Source: Sporomusaceae bacterium
GTDB lineage: Bacteria > Bacillota > Negativicutes > Sporomusales > UBA7701
DNA: 64,000 bases
Assembly (NCBI GenBank): GCA_031460455.1
Contig: JAVKTQ010000018.1
Location: forward strand, 1 to 64,000
Direction: 5' to 3'
Shown here: piece after piece, positions 47,201 to 57,000 of the stretch
Layout of the letters: every line of letters starts with the position of its first letter
Position numbering within the stretch: position 1 is the stretch's first letter
Made by a program: the position numbers and the translations under genes
Notes under the pieces: model-generated
Database searches by the model: none
Seen by the model: only the letters and a program-made list of their open reading frames with translations
Told to the model about the DNA's origin: nothing

Positions 47201-47768
47201 CTACTTCCTCCAGGCCGCTCGCCAGACCAAAGGCAATGGCGTCGGCCATCTTTACGACAAGGTTAAGACGGGTACTTTGCAGCACAAGGTGCTCCATGAA
47301 GCCGCCGACGTTGACAATGCCGGTAATACAGGTATCGCCGACCGGCGGCAGATCTTTGTTGACAGCCGCACCGGGGCGCAGCGGACCGCGGCCGACGGTT
47401 ACGAAGCCCACACTCTCTAGCCGGCCGAGACAAGCGTCGACGGCGACAATGTAGGGATTGGCGAACACGGCCGCGATGCTGCGCAACGCATCGGCGAGAT
47501 TGGTGGCGTGCACCGGGTCGTCGAGCGTGCCGAAGATATGGGGATATGTGTGCAAGGAGCGGAGGCGGCTGCCGGTGAGCGGGCCGAGAGCGTCGCCGGT
47601 GGAGCGGTCGGTGCCTATGCACAGGATGACAATCGGTCGCCCCGAAGACGTAGCCTCCGCCAGGACCGTACGGACGGAGGCGGCCAGTTCCTGGCGGCCT
47701 AGGGGGCTGCTGACACTGAACTTTTGTTCGCTTTCCGGCGCCGGAAGACTGAAAAGACGATTGAGCAT
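47178..47768 (-). CDS. yyaC: sporulation protein YyaC (putative spore protease-like)
   Basis: 196 residues. The core IVILCIGTDRSTGDALGPLTGSRL, DDPVHATNL, VAVDACLGR and GDTCITGIVNVGGFMEHLVLQ is characteristic of YyaC, a GPR-like sporulation protein encoded near spo0J in endospore formers. Its presence argues that this organism sporulates. Convergent to the YkuS-like genes and divergent from selA. Confidence 0.88.
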   Translation of the reverse strand: MLNRLFSLPAPESEQKFSVSSPLGRQELAASVRTVLAEATSSGRPIVILCIGTDRSTGDALGPLTGSRLRSLHTYPHIFGTLDDPVHATNLADALRSIAAVFANPYIVAVDACLGRLESVGFVTVGRGPLRPGAAVNKDLPPVGDTCITGIVNVGGFMEHLVLQSTRLNLVVKMADAIAFGLASGLEEVEKGISIC

Positions 47769-47899
47769 AATCGCTCCTTGTATAATGAAGATACCACCAG
47801 TATGTCTTTTTTCGCCTTGCGCTATTCCCTGACAGGAAAAGCCCGCCCAATTTGGAATAATAATATATAAATAGGAAACTCCGCAATCAAGGAGGCTCT

Positions 47900-49294
47900 A
47901 TGGAAACTGCTTCCGCCAAACTGCGCCGCATCCCGGCGATTGACCGGCTGCTGGCCGCAGCCGTCGCCCTGCCTGATCTTGCCGCCCTGCCCCGCGACCT
48001 GCTTGTCAGCCTCTTGCGCCAGGCCGCCGACACCGTGCGCGGCGAGGCGCTCGCCGGCAAAGACGTCGATACCGCCCCAGGCGCCGTCATCGGCATCGCC
48101 CGCCGGCTGCTAGCCCGCGCTAGCGAGCCCAGCCTGCGGCGGGTAATAAACGCAACCGGCGTCGTCCTCCATACCAACCTTGGTCGTGCGCCGCTGAGCA
48201 GGCGGGCTCGCGAGCGGGTCGCCGACGTCATGGACGGCTACAGCACCCTCGAATACGACCTCGCCAGCGGCGAGCGCGGCACCCGCTACAGCCACGTCGC
48301 CGCCCGCCTTGCCACCCTGACCGGCGCCGAAGACGCCATCGTCGTCAACAACAACGCCGCCGGCGTAATGCTCGTGCTCTCGGCGTTGGCCCGCGGTCGC
48401 GAGGTCATCGTCAGCCGCGGACAGCTCGTGGAGATCGGCGGCTCTTTTAGGGTGCCGGAGGTTATGGCCCAGAGCGGCGCCACCCTCGTCGAAGTCGGCA
48501 CAACGAACAAAACCCATCTTCACGACTACGAGCGGGCCATCGGCCCCAATACCGCCGCCATCCTCAAGGTCCACACCAGCAACTACCGCATCATCGGCTT
48601 CACCGCCCAACCCGACGACGCGGCTCTAGCGGCGCTCGCCCGGCAGCACGGACTGCCGCTCGTGGAAGATCTCGGCAGCGGCACCCTCCGCGCCGTCGAG
48701 GCCGACGGCTGGCGGGAACCGGCGGTAGCCGAGCGCCTGGCAGTCGGCATGGACATCGTCACCTTCAGCGGCGACAAACTCTTCGGCGGGCCCCAGGCCG
48801 GCGTCATCGCCGGCAAAAAAGGGCTTATCGACAAACTCCGCCGCCATCCCCTGCTGCGGGCCATCCGCATCGACAAACTAACCCTCGCCGCCCTTGAAGG
48901 AACGCTGCTCGACTATCTCCTCGGCGAACCTGGGCGCGATATCCCGGTGCAACGCATGCTCCGGGCCGATAGCCGTGAACTGGCCGACCGGGCGGCCGAC
49001 CTCGCCGGACTGCTGGGCGATCTGCCCGGCTGGCGGGTCGGGGTCGTGCCCCTCGTCTCCCAGGCCGGCGGCGGCGCAATGCCGGCCGTCGACCTCCCCG
49101 GGTGGGGCGTGAGCGCGCACCCCGAAGTCTTGAGCGCCGCCGCCGCCGAAGAAAGACTGCGGCAACGCGCCCTGCCCATCATCGCCCGCATCAAAGACGA
49201 CGGGCTCCTCTTCGATGTCCGCTGCCTCGCCCCCGAAGACATGGCGGAGATCCGCAGCGCCCTCGCCGTCCTCGTCGTCGAGGCGACACCATGA
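47900..49294 (+). CDS. selA: L-seryl-tRNA(Sec) selenium transferase
   Basis: 464 residues. SelA motifs [19 protein letters not shown] and [18 protein letters not shown] (PLP lysine). It converts seryl-tRNA(Sec) to selenocysteyl-tRNA using selenophosphate. ATG 47900 follows AAGGAGGCT. The TGA overlaps the selB ATG (ATGA). Confidence 0.96.
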   Translation: METASAKLRRIPAIDRLLAAAVALPDLAALPRDLLVSLLRQAADTVRGEALAGKDVDTAPGAVIGIARRLLARASEPSLRRVINATGVVLHTNLGRAPLSRRARERVADVMDGYSTLEYDLASGERGTRYSHVAARLATLTGAEDAIVVNNNAAGVMLVLSALARGREVIVSRGQLVEIGGSFRVPEVMAQSGATLVEVGTTNKTHLHDYERAIGPNTAAILKVHTSNYRIIGFTAQPDDAALAALARQHGLPLVEDLGSGTLRAVEADGWREPAVAERLAVGMDIVTFSGDKLFGGPQAGVIAGKKGLIDKLRRHPLLRAIRIDKLTLAALEGTLLDYLLGEPGRDIPVQRMLRADSRELADRAADLAGLLGDLPGWRVGVVPLVSQAGGGAMPAVDLPGWGVSAHPEVLSAAAAEERLRQRALPIIARIKDDGLLFDVRCLAPEDMAEIRSALAVLVVEATP

Positions 49295-51171
49295 AGTACG
49301 TCATCATCGGCACCGCCGGACACGTCGACCACGGCAAGACAGCGCTCATCAAAGCCCTCACCGGCACCGACACCGATCGTCTCAAAGAAGAGAAAGCACG
49401 CGGCATATCTATCGACCTCGGCTTCGCCTCCCTGCCCCTCGGCCCCGACATCACCGCCGGCGTCGTCGACGTTCCGGGTCACGAACGGTTTCTCAAAAAC
49501 ATGCTTGCCGGCACAGGCGGCATCGACCTCGTCATGCTTGTCATCGCCGCCGACGAGGGTGTCATGCCCCAGACCCGCGAGCACCTGGCCATGCTCGGCC
49601 TATACGGCGTCAAGAGCGGCATCGTGGTTATTAACAAAATCGACAAAGTCGACGCCGACTGGCTGGCGCTGGTCGAAGAAGACATCGCCGCCTTCCTCGC
49701 CGACACCTTCCTGGCAGCAGCCCCCCGTCTCCGGGTATCGGCCGTCTCCGGCGAGGGGCTTGGGGAACTGCGCGAGGCCCTCGCGGCGGCCGCAGCCGCC
49801 CAGCCGGCCAGGGACAGCCAAGCCCCCTTCCGCCTGTGGGTAGACCGCGCCTTCACCGTCAAGGGTTACGGAACCGTCGTCACCGGCTCGGCCTTAAGCG
49901 GCACCGTCAACGTCGGCGACAGCCTGCGCCTTTATCCGGCCGACGGCCTTGTAAGGGTCCGCGGCCTCGAATGGCACGGCAGCAAATGCGGGCAGATCCA
50001 CGCCGGCCAGCGGGCGGCCATCAACATCGGCGGAGTGGACAACGAAACTCCGGAGCGCGGCATGGTTCTTAGCGCCCCCGAGCGCGGCCAGCTCAGCGCC
50101 GTCTGGGACGCCGTCGCCGACTGGAAAGGCGAGGTCGCCGCCGGCACCCGCGTCCGCCTCCACCTCGGCACAGGCGAATTCCTCGCCCGCGTCCACTACT
50201 TCAAAGACCGCCCGCCCCGCTTTGCCCGGCTTATCCTCGAAACGCCGCTCGCCGCCGGACTTGGCGATCGCGGCATCATCCGCCTCTACTCGCCCCAGCA
50301 CCTCCTCGGCGGCGTGACCCTCGTCGCCCCCGGCGCCAACAGTCGCCGCCTGCGGCCCGCACGGCAGGCGCTGGCCGACGTCCTCGTCGCCGGGGAGCAA
50401 AAAGCAATTATCGCCGCCGTCATCGCCGATCTCGGCCACCCGGTGCAGAGCGACGACATCCGGCGCGCGGCCGGTTATATCAAAGATGCCGTTGTCAGTG
50501 CCTCCCTGGAAGCGCTCATTGCCACCGGCGACGTTCTCCGCCTGGGCGACCATTACCTGGCCGCGAGCATCCTCGCCTCCTTGGGCGACCGGCTGACCGC
50601 CGCGCTCACCGCCTGCCACCGCGACCAGCCCGACCGGCCCGGCCTGGCCAAGGAAATCCTCCGCCAGAAGCTTGGGCTCAAAGAACGTGCCTACGAAGCG
50701 CTTCTCAATCACTGGCAGGCGCAGGGCATAATCGCCGTCACCGGCGCCGACGTCGCCCTTAAGGAATTTGCCAGCCGCCACAGCGACTGGCGGCAGGACC
50801 TTGCCGCCAGGGCCGACCAGACGCTCGACGGTATAGGGCTGGCCGGTATCGACTTGCAGGTGCTGGCCGAGAAAATGGCTCTCCCCCCCGATAAAGCGCG
50901 CGCCGCACAGGATATTTTGCTCCGCCAGGGGACGCTTGTCCGTGTTGGCGATATACTTGTATACAGAAAAACAATTCAGTACATTGCAAAGCTTATCCAG
51001 CAGCATTTTGCGGCCAATCCCACCCTAACAGTGGCGCAGCTCCGCGACCTGCTTAACACTTCCCGTAAAGTGGCCCTGCCGCTGATAGAATACCTTGACT
51101 TGCATAAATATACAATTCGCGATGGTGACAATCGCCGTCCAGGGCCAAAACTAAAAGATTTATCAGAATAA
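49291..51171 (+). CDS. selB: selenocysteine-specific translation elongation factor SelB
   Basis: 626 residues from ATG 49291 (the frame is also open upstream but inside selA). G domain [19 protein letters not shown] and [12 protein letters not shown], domains II-III, then C-terminal winged helices ending with the mRNA-hairpin-binding region ([20 protein letters not shown]). Delivers Sec-tRNA at UGA codons with a SECIS. No selC tRNA gene was found in the window. Confidence 0.97.
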   Translation: MKYVIIGTAGHVDHGKTALIKALTGTDTDRLKEEKARGISIDLGFASLPLGPDITAGVVDVPGHERFLKNMLAGTGGIDLVMLVIAADEGVMPQTREHLAMLGLYGVKSGIVVINKIDKVDADWLALVEEDIAAFLADTFLAAAPRLRVSAVSGEGLGELREALAAAAAAQPARDSQAPFRLWVDRAFTVKGYGTVVTGSALSGTVNVGDSLRLYPADGLVRVRGLEWHGSKCGQIHAGQRAAINIGGVDNETPERGMVLSAPERGQLSAVWDAVADWKGEVAAGTRVRLHLGTGEFLARVHYFKDRPPRFARLILETPLAAGLGDRGIIRLYSPQHLLGGVTLVAPGANSRRLRPARQALADVLVAGEQKAIIAAVIADLGHPVQSDDIRRAAGYIKDAVVSASLEALIATGDVLRLGDHYLAASILASLGDRLTAALTACHRDQPDRPGLAKEILRQKLGLKERAYEALLNHWQAQGIIAVTGADVALKEFASRHSDWRQDLAARADQTLDGIGLAGIDLQVLAEKMALPPDKARAAQDILLRQGTLVRVGDILVYRKTIQYIAKLIQQHFAANPTLTVAQLRDLLNTSRKVALPLIEYLDLHKYTIRDGDNRRPGPKLKDLSE

Positions 51172-51191
51172 ACTTTATATTATTTTGCATA

Positions 51192-51220
51192 TTGACAGCA
51201 TATATACTCCTTTTTATAAT
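51192..51220 (+). promoter_or_regulatory. consensus sigma-A promoter of the glutamate synthase operon
   Basis: TTGACA (51192-51197) and TATAAT (51215-51220) with a 17-base spacer. A 12-bp palindrome GGACAATTGTCC (51250-51261) lies just downstream of the predicted start and before the riboswitch. Confidence 0.9.
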
Positions 51221-51267
51221 TAGTGTTAACAATGCAGTATCACTGCGCAGGACAATTGTCCTTAAAA

Positions 51268-51400
51268 GGGAGTGTGCCTAGGGTTCCGCGCCAACGGCGG
51301 CCTGGACCGAGCGGCACAGACGCTGTCGGCGTTACACCGTGGGGATAAAATACCCGGCGGAAGGTCCCGGAAAAGATGGGATCTCCGCCGGTATTTGTTT
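51268..51400 (+). promoter_or_regulatory. ykkC-family riboswitch with terminator (probable ppGpp, subtype 2a)
   Basis: The core words CCTAGGGTTCCG (51278-51289), CTGGACCGAGCGG (51302-51314) and ACACCGTGGGGATAAAATAC (from about 51335) match the ykkC consensus. The right side continues into a long GC hairpin TACCCGGCGGA...TCCGCCGGTA (51351-51393) followed by TTTGTTTTG, a terminator whose 5' arm overlaps the aptamer end. The guanidine, ppGpp and PRPP classes share this core; a glutamate synthase operon downstream is typical of the ppGpp class. Ligand is inferred from context. Confidence 0.82.
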
Positions 51401-51458
51401 TGTTAATATCTGGATGCGGAGAAGTTTATTTATTATTGTTTAGAGAGAGGTGGCCCAC

Positions 51459-52565
51459 ATGTGCCGAATAGGCGCGATCAAAAGCAAGGTTGCGTTCCAC
51501 CCGTCGCAAGCCCTGCGCCTGATGCTGCCGCAGCAGGAGGGACACGACAATTCGGGCTTCGCCATGGTAATGCAGGACCTTGACGGCGTTTTCGGCCAGT
51601 ACAAGGATAAGCCGCTGCTGTCGCTGGCCTGCACCCAGAAGGGCGCGCAGATGGTCGAAAACTACATGGAGGCCCACAACTTCACCCGTGTCTACGAATG
51701 GGTGCCAAAGCTCAACCGCAAGCCGGGGCTGGACATCAAGGCCATGCCCCACTATATCTTCCGTTGCTACGACTACCCCGAGCAGGTCCAGGGAGCCTCA
51801 CAGGCGGCCAAAGAAGAGCTGCTCCTCGACACCCGGCTGGCCCTCAGGGCGCTGCTGGAAAAAGAGGATCAGGGCTATGCCTTTTCTTTGTGGCCGGACG
51901 TGCTTACCCTCAAGGAAATCGGCGACCCGCGCGACATCGCCGTCTACTTCCGGCTGTGGGATGACAGCGGCGAACTTATGGCCAAGAACGTCGTCGTCCA
52001 GTGCCGGCAGAACACCAACTACGACATCGTCCGTTACGCCGCCCACCCTTTCTTTATTCAGGGCTACACCCTGTGCGCCAACGGCGAGAACACCTTCTAC
52101 ACCAAGAACAAGGAATACCAGAAATCGCTCCACCGCGGCTACATCGGCTTCGAGTCCGACTCGCAGAACTTCCTTTACACCCTCCACTACGTGCTGCATC
52201 AGCTCAAGTGGCCGATCAAGTACTATAAGCACGTCATCACCCCCCTGCCCTTCGAGGAGATCGAGAAGCGGCCCGACAAAGCGGAGCTAAAGCTTATCAG
52301 GCAATCGCTCGGACACCTCGAGATCAACGGGCCCAACACCATCATCGGCATGCTCCCCGACAACTGCCTCATAACCTGCTGCGACTCCAAGAAGCTGCGA
52401 CCGGTCGTCATCGGCGGTGACGGCACCACCATCGCCATATCCTCCGAAGTATGCGGCCTCAACGTCGTCATCCCCGACCGCGATCCCGCAAACGACGTTT
52501 ACCCCGACGAGCGGGAAGTCGTCGTCATCACTCCCGAACTGGAGGTGCAGCGATGGAAACAGTAA
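51459..52565 (+). CDS. glutamate synthase, glutaminase (class II amidotransferase) subunit
   Basis: 368 residues from ATG 51459 (GAGAGGTGG upstream). The sequence opens MCRIGAIKSK, so Cys2 becomes the N-terminal nucleophile after methionine removal. The domain hydrolyses glutamine and passes ammonia to the FMN subunit. This is the separate glutaminase of the split glutamate synthase found in archaea and anaerobes, instead of the ~1500-residue GltB. Overlaps the next gene by 13 bases. Confidence 0.88.
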   Translation: MCRIGAIKSKVAFHPSQALRLMLPQQEGHDNSGFAMVMQDLDGVFGQYKDKPLLSLACTQKGAQMVENYMEAHNFTRVYEWVPKLNRKPGLDIKAMPHYIFRCYDYPEQVQGASQAAKEELLLDTRLALRALLEKEDQGYAFSLWPDVLTLKEIGDPRDIAVYFRLWDDSGELMAKNVVVQCRQNTNYDIVRYAAHPFFIQGYTLCANGENTFYTKNKEYQKSLHRGYIGFESDSQNFLYTLHYVLHQLKWPIKYYKHVITPLPFEEIEKRPDKAELKLIRQSLGHLEINGPNTIIGMLPDNCLITCCDSKKLRPVVIGGDGTTIAISSEVCGLNVVIPDRDPANDVYPDEREVVVITPELEVQRWKQ

Positions 52566-54190
52566 CAAAAACCCAGGACGTCACCTTCAACGACCTGCCG
52601 TGGAAAATCGAATACAGTCCCGAGCGCTGCACAATGTGCGGCAGCTGCGTGGCCGCCTGCACTTTCAAAGCCATCGAACCCGGCGTCGAACGCCGCTCGG
52701 TCACCATCTCCACCGCCCATGTTCCCGAACCCACCCAGACGCACCGGGCCATTCCGGTCATCAAACAGAAAAACAGCGTCGCCAACTTCTGCCGTGGCTG
52801 CGGCATGTGTGAAAAGGTCTGCCCCAACCGGGCCATCCGCCCGGTACGCAACGACGACTCGCGTCTTAACATGCTCGCCCGCGGCGGCGGCAACCCCATC
52901 AAGCGCGGCGGCCGCAACAACCTTCTCAAGGAGCGGACTCTCGACAAGATCGTCGTCGGCCGCATCTCCCAGATGACCGACCCTTCGCTCGACTCCGAGC
53001 GCCACACCTTCGACATCCTCGCCCCCTTCGGCCGGGTGCTGCTGCCCGGCGAGCTGCCGTTCTCCATCGACGACGGCGAGCTTAAGCTGTCCGACTGGAC
53101 GCCGCCTGTGCGATGGATATACCCCGTCATCTTCAGCGACATGTCCGTCGGCGCCCTTTCCACCCGGGCGTGGGAAGCCGTCTGTCTCGCCACCGCCTAC
53201 CTCAACGAAAAATACGACATGCCTGTGCGCATGAGCTCCGGCGAAGGCGGCATGCCCGTCCAGCTGATGAAATCCGAATACCTCAAATACATGATCATCC
53301 AGATCGCCTCCGGCCACTTCGGCTGGAACCGCATCATCAAGGCCATGCCCCACATGAAAGTCGATCCGGCCGGCATCCTCATCAAAATCGGCCAGGGCGC
53401 CAAGCCGGGCGACGGCGGTCTGCTGCCCGCCGCCAAGGTCGCCGAGCACATCCAGGCCATCCGCGGCGTGCCCAAAGCCGACCTCCTATCCCCGCCCAAT
53501 CACCAGGGCCTTTACTCTATCGAAGAATCGGTGCAGAAAATGCACATGTCCCTCAACGCCGCCTTCAAGTTCCGCGTGCCGGTCGCCATCAAATGCGCCG
53601 CCTCCGCCACCTCGGTGTCCGTCTACAACAACCTCCTCCGCGACCCCTACAAGATCTGCGGCGGCTTTTTCCTCGACGGCATCCAGGGCGGCACCGGCGC
53701 GGCCAACGAAGTGTCGCTCGACCACACCGGCCACCCCGTCGTCTCCAAAGTCCGCGAGTGCTACCTGGCTGCTGTCAAACAGGGCCGCCAGGGCCAGATA
53801 CCCCTGTGGGGCGGCGGCGGACTAGGCCTCACCGGCAATGCCGCGGCCGACGCCTTCAAGATGATCTGCCTCGGCGCCAACGGCGTCTTCCTCGGCAAAC
53901 TGCTCATCCAGCTATGCGGCTGCATCGGCAACGAGGAAGGGCGCTGCAACGCCTGCAACACCGGCCTCTGTCCCACCGGCATCTGTACTCAGGACCCCCG
54001 CCTCGTGAGGCGCCTCGACGTCGACAAAGCGGCCCAGAACATCGTCGACTACATGCTGGCCCTCGACGGCGAACTACGGAAAATGATGGCCCCCATAGGC
54101 AACAGCTCGCTGCCGGTCGGCCGCTCCGACGCCCTCGTCACCACCGACAAAGCCATTGCCGACAAACTGGCGATACAATATTCCTGTTAG
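52553..54190 (+). CDS. glutamate synthase, FMN-binding synthase subunit with ferredoxin domain
   Basis: 545 residues from ATG 52553 (GGAGGTGCAGCG upstream). Two 4Fe-4S motifs at the N-terminus (CTMCGSCVAAC near 25-35; CRGCGMCEKVCP near 80-91). Then the FMN TIM-barrel synthase domain ([42 protein letters not shown]) and the cluster loop CGCIGNEEGRC...CPTGIC near 454-470. Combines ammonia with 2-oxoglutarate to glutamate. The added ferredoxin domains suggest electron entry from ferredoxin or the partner flavoprotein. Confidence 0.92.
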   Translation: METVTKTQDVTFNDLPWKIEYSPERCTMCGSCVAACTFKAIEPGVERRSVTISTAHVPEPTQTHRAIPVIKQKNSVANFCRGCGMCEKVCPNRAIRPVRNDDSRLNMLARGGGNPIKRGGRNNLLKERTLDKIVVGRISQMTDPSLDSERHTFDILAPFGRVLLPGELPFSIDDGELKLSDWTPPVRWIYPVIFSDMSVGALSTRAWEAVCLATAYLNEKYDMPVRMSSGEGGMPVQLMKSEYLKYMIIQIASGHFGWNRIIKAMPHMKVDPAGILIKIGQGAKPGDGGLLPAAKVAEHIQAIRGVPKADLLSPPNHQGLYSIEESVQKMHMSLNAAFKFRVPVAIKCAASATSVSVYNNLLRDPYKICGGFFLDGIQGGTGAANEVSLDHTGHPVVSKVRECYLAAVKQGRQGQIPLWGGGGLGLTGNAAADAFKMICLGANGVFLGKLLIQLCGCIGNEEGRCNACNTGLCPTGICTQDPRLVRRLDVDKAAQNIVDYMLALDGELRKMMAPIGNSSLPVGRSDALVTTDKAIADKLAIQYSC

Positions 54191-54202
54191 GAGGGATGCG
54201 TA

Positions 54203-56527
54203 GTGTTTAAGATCAAAGCCTTCGACGGCAACACCCGGATGTCTACGCAGGACCTCCTGCAGGCAGTCAATAACGCCCTCGCCCAGGGCGAGACCGAATT
54301 CCACATCGAAGCGGCCGGCCAGCATGACATCGGCGGCCCGCTCTGGCATCCCGAGGGCAAGCCGCTCAAATTCTTCGTCACCAACCCCGGCCAGCGCGTC
54401 GGCTCGATGTGCATGGAAGGCACCGAGATAATCGTCGAGGGACCCGCCCCGGCCGATGTCGGCTGGCTCAACGCCGGCGGCCGCATCATCGTCAGAGGCG
54501 ACGGCGGCGACACCAGCGCCCACTGCGCCGCCTCCGGCGCAGTCTATGTCGGCGGCCGCGTCGGCACGCGCTCCGGCTCGATGATGAAGCACGATCCCCT
54601 CTACGCCCCGCCCGAATTCTGGGTGCTGAAAAGCTGCGGCTCCTTCTCGTTCGAATTCATGTCCGGCGGCATCGCCGTCGTCTGCGGCCACGACAGCGAA
54701 GACATCGCGTCGGTCCTCGGCGACCGGGCCTGCGTAGGAATGGTCGGCGGCCGTCTCTACGTCCGCGGCCGGGCGGCCGGCTTGTCCGTCAAAGACGTAA
54801 AGGTCATGCCCCTTGACGAAGCCGATATCGCTTATCTGTCAGGCCAGATGGACGATTTCCTCGGCGGCATAGGCCGCCCGGAACTCAAAGGAACACTCAC
54901 CGTCTGGAACGAATGGCAGAAAGTCGTCCCCCTCACCTACGACGAGCGGCCCAAGAAAGTAAACACCGACATTCGCTCCTTCCGCACCACCGAGTGGGTG
55001 CCGGGCGGCATTTTCGGCGACGTCTCGAGCGACGATCTCGCCATCGTCGGCCTCGTTGCCAACGGCATTAACCGCCAGCGCGTGCCGCAATGGGAAAACG
55101 CCCGCTACGCCGCGCCGTGCGAATTTAACTGCACCGCCTCCATCCCCTCCCAGCAGCGGTTCAATCTTTTGCGGGAAGGGAAAATCGAAGAAGCCTACCG
55201 CCTCATCCTCGAATATACCCCCTTCCCCGCCTCCATCTGCGGCGCCGTCTGCCCCAACCTCTGCATGGACGAGTGCACTCGGCAGCAGATCGACCTCTCC
55301 GCCCAGATCGGCTTGCTCGGCCGTCACTCCGCCGACGCCCTGCTCGCGCCGCCTAACAGCAAGACCGGCAAAAAAGTCGCCGTCATCGGCGGCGGCGCCG
55401 CCGGCCTTACCGCCGCCTGGCACCTCGCCCGCCAGGGCCACAGCGTGACCGTCTACGAAGAAAACGCCGCCATGGGCGGCAAAATGGAGCAGGTCATCCC
55501 CCGCGGCCGCCTGCCGCAGGAATCGCTCCGTAAAGAGCTTGCCCGCATCGAAAGCCTCGGCGTCGAATTCAAAACCGGCGTCCGCGTAGACAAAGAGAAA
55601 TACGTCGCCATCCGCGGCGCCAGCGACGCCGTCGTCGTCGCCACCGGCGCCCACGTTTCGCGGGTCATCCCCTGGCCGGGCCACGAGCGCATCGTCAAAG
55701 GGCTCGACTTCCTCAAAGCCGTCAACCGCGGCGAGAAGCCGGCCGTCGGCAACCGGGTCATCGTCATCGGCTGCGGCAACTCCGGCATGGACGCCGCCGT
55801 CGGCGCCTACCAGATGGGGGCCCAGCAGGTCACCTGCATCGACATCCAGGCGCCGGCCGCCTTCGCCAAAGAAATCGCCCACGTCGAAGAACTGGGCGGC
55901 AAACTCCTCTGGCCGGTCGAGACCAAAGAAATCACGCCTGACGGCATAATCCTCAAAAACGGCGGTTTTATCCCCGGCGACACCGTCATCATCACCATCG
56001 GCGAAGCGCCCGACCTCGGCTACCTGCCTGCGGACATCGCCCTCGAGCGCGGCTGCCTCAAACCGGCCGCCGACTACTCCGTCGCCCCCGGCGTATTCAC
56101 CGCCGGCGACACCATCCGGCCCGGCCGCCTGGTCGACGCCGTCGCCGCCGGCCGTCAGGCCGCGTTTGCCGCCGACGCCTACCTCACCGGCGGCGCATAC
56201 CAGCCCGAGAAAAAGCAGCGCATCCCCGCCGGTCGGCTCAGCACCGCCTACTTCAAAAAATGTCACAGCTGCGACCTGCCCGCCCCCGGCGACGACTATC
56301 TGCGCTGCATCAGCTGCGGCACCTGCCGCGATTGCCACATGTGCATGAAATCCTGTCCGGAAAACGCCATCACCCGCGTTACCCTGCCGGGAGGCGGCTA
56401 CGAATACGTCAGCGACGGCGCCAAATGCATCGGTTGCGGCATCTGTGCCGGCGTCTGCCCCTGCGGCATCTGGACGATGTACGACAACGCCGAACCCATC
56501 GACATGTACAAAACCTATAAAGCGTAA
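54203..56527 (+). CDS. glutamate synthase GXGXG domain fused to GltD-type oxidoreductase and a C-terminal ferredoxin domain
   Basis: 774 residues from GTG 54203 (AGGAGGGATGCGTA upstream). Residues ~1-230: GXGXG beta-helix domain normally at the C-terminus of GltB. Residues ~295-680: GltD-like flavoprotein with N-terminal cysteines (CEFNCTASIP, CGAVCPNLCMDEC), FAD motif VIGGGAAGLTAAWHLA (near 395) and a second nucleotide site VIVIGCGNSGMDAAV (near 520). Residues ~685-755: cysteine-rich tail, CISCGTCRDCHMCMKSCP and CIGCGICAGVCPCGIW. The fusion links the structural domain to the electron-input module in one chain. Terminates at 56536-56640. Confidence 0.9.
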   Translation: MFKIKAFDGNTRMSTQDLLQAVNNALAQGETEFHIEAAGQHDIGGPLWHPEGKPLKFFVTNPGQRVGSMCMEGTEIIVEGPAPADVGWLNAGGRIIVRGDGGDTSAHCAASGAVYVGGRVGTRSGSMMKHDPLYAPPEFWVLKSCGSFSFEFMSGGIAVVCGHDSEDIASVLGDRACVGMVGGRLYVRGRAAGLSVKDVKVMPLDEADIAYLSGQMDDFLGGIGRPELKGTLTVWNEWQKVVPLTYDERPKKVNTDIRSFRTTEWVPGGIFGDVSSDDLAIVGLVANGINRQRVPQWENARYAAPCEFNCTASIPSQQRFNLLREGKIEEAYRLILEYTPFPASICGAVCPNLCMDECTRQQIDLSAQIGLLGRHSADALLAPPNSKTGKKVAVIGGGAAGLTAAWHLARQGHSVTVYEENAAMGGKMEQVIPRGRLPQESLRKELARIESLGVEFKTGVRVDKEKYVAIRGASDAVVVATGAHVSRVIPWPGHERIVKGLDFLKAVNRGEKPAVGNRVIVIGCGNSGMDAAVGAYQMGAQQVTCIDIQAPAAFAKEIAHVEELGGKLLWPVETKEITPDGIILKNGGFIPGDTVIITIGEAPDLGYLPADIALERGCLKPAADYSVAPGVFTAGDTIRPGRLVDAVAAGRQAAFAADAYLTGGAYQPEKKQRIPAGRLSTAYFKKCHSCDLPAPGDDYLRCISCGTCRDCHMCMKSCPENAITRVTLPGGGYEYVSDGAKCIGCGICAGVCPCGIWTMYDNAEPIDMYKTYKA

Positions 56528-56535
56528 GGCGAGGT

Positions 56536-56640
56536 TGCCTGTAGTTGCCTGCGGCGCTCTCAAGCGCGGCCTGTGTACTTCTATGTACACGGCGCCGCGC
56601 CGAGTGTCGCCGGCGGGACGCAGGCAACCCTTTTTTTGGC
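56536..56640 (+). terminator. branched terminator of the glutamate synthase operon
   Basis: GTTGCCTGCG (near 56552) pairs with CGCAGGCAAC just before TTTTTTT (near 56630). Inside are two smaller hairpins (GCGCTCTCAAGCGC; GTGTACTTCTATGTACAC). Confidence 0.8.
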
Positions 56641-56819
56641 CGCAATATTGTTGTCCTGTTGTGCCGGTCGTGTCCCGGCGTGAAATTTTGTGGGAATAAG
56701 TGGAACTGCCGGCAGGAATCTTTCCCGCTGTGCCGAAAACTAACTACATTCTTTACTCGACAAACGACAGGTGTTCTCCTGAAGAGGACATAGGGCAACG
56801 GATAGTTGACAAAATGTTG

Positions 56820-56849
56820 TTGACAGGCTAGAAACAGTACACCTATAAT
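56820..56849 (+). promoter_or_regulatory. sigma-A promoter of livJ
   Basis: TTGACA (56820-56825) and TATAAT (56844-56849) with an 18-base spacer. Confidence 0.82.
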
Positions 56850-56855
56850 AAAAAA

Positions 56856-57000
56856 CACAAAGACAATAATCCCCGCCCAGTGTACCGGGGAGCGGCAGTG
56901 TTGCCGCCAGCCACCGGAGGCTTGACCCGTTTCGGATACACCGCAGGCGGAAAAAGGCTTGTGAGAAGTCCTCCCCGGAGGGCTTCTTTCTGGGCTTTTT
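56856..57000 (+). promoter_or_regulatory. structured leader with terminator upstream of livJ (class unknown)
   Basis: Between the promoter and livJ lie a CCCCG/CGGGG stem, CGGCA/TGCCG, AGCC-ACCGG-AGGCT and CCGC/GCGG pairs, then a strong hairpin AGAAGTCCTCC/GGAGGGCTTCT (56964-56987) followed by T-rich sequence. This looks like a transcription attenuator or riboswitch. I could not match it to SAM, TPP, FMN, ykkC, T-box, lysine, glycine or c-di-GMP-I consensus. The remaining 57001-57142 is an A/G-rich 5' UTR. Confidence 0.6.

Noticed and set aside
51172-51450. tRNA-Sec (selC) expected after selB
   Set aside because: The segment contains a promoter and the ykkC-type riboswitch. No tRNA-like acceptor, T-loop or UCA anticodon stem could be found.
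54839-56590. 583-codon open frame opposite the GXGXG-GltD fusion
   Set aside because: Alanine/glycine/aspartate-rich antisense reading with no motif. The plus-strand protein has intact FAD and iron-sulfur sites.
56856-57000. c-di-AMP (ydaO) or T-box element before livJ
   Set aside because: A short GACCCGT...GCAGGC resemblance to the ydaO 3' end exists but the 5' conserved words are missing. The T-box motif AGGGTGGNACCGCG is also absent.
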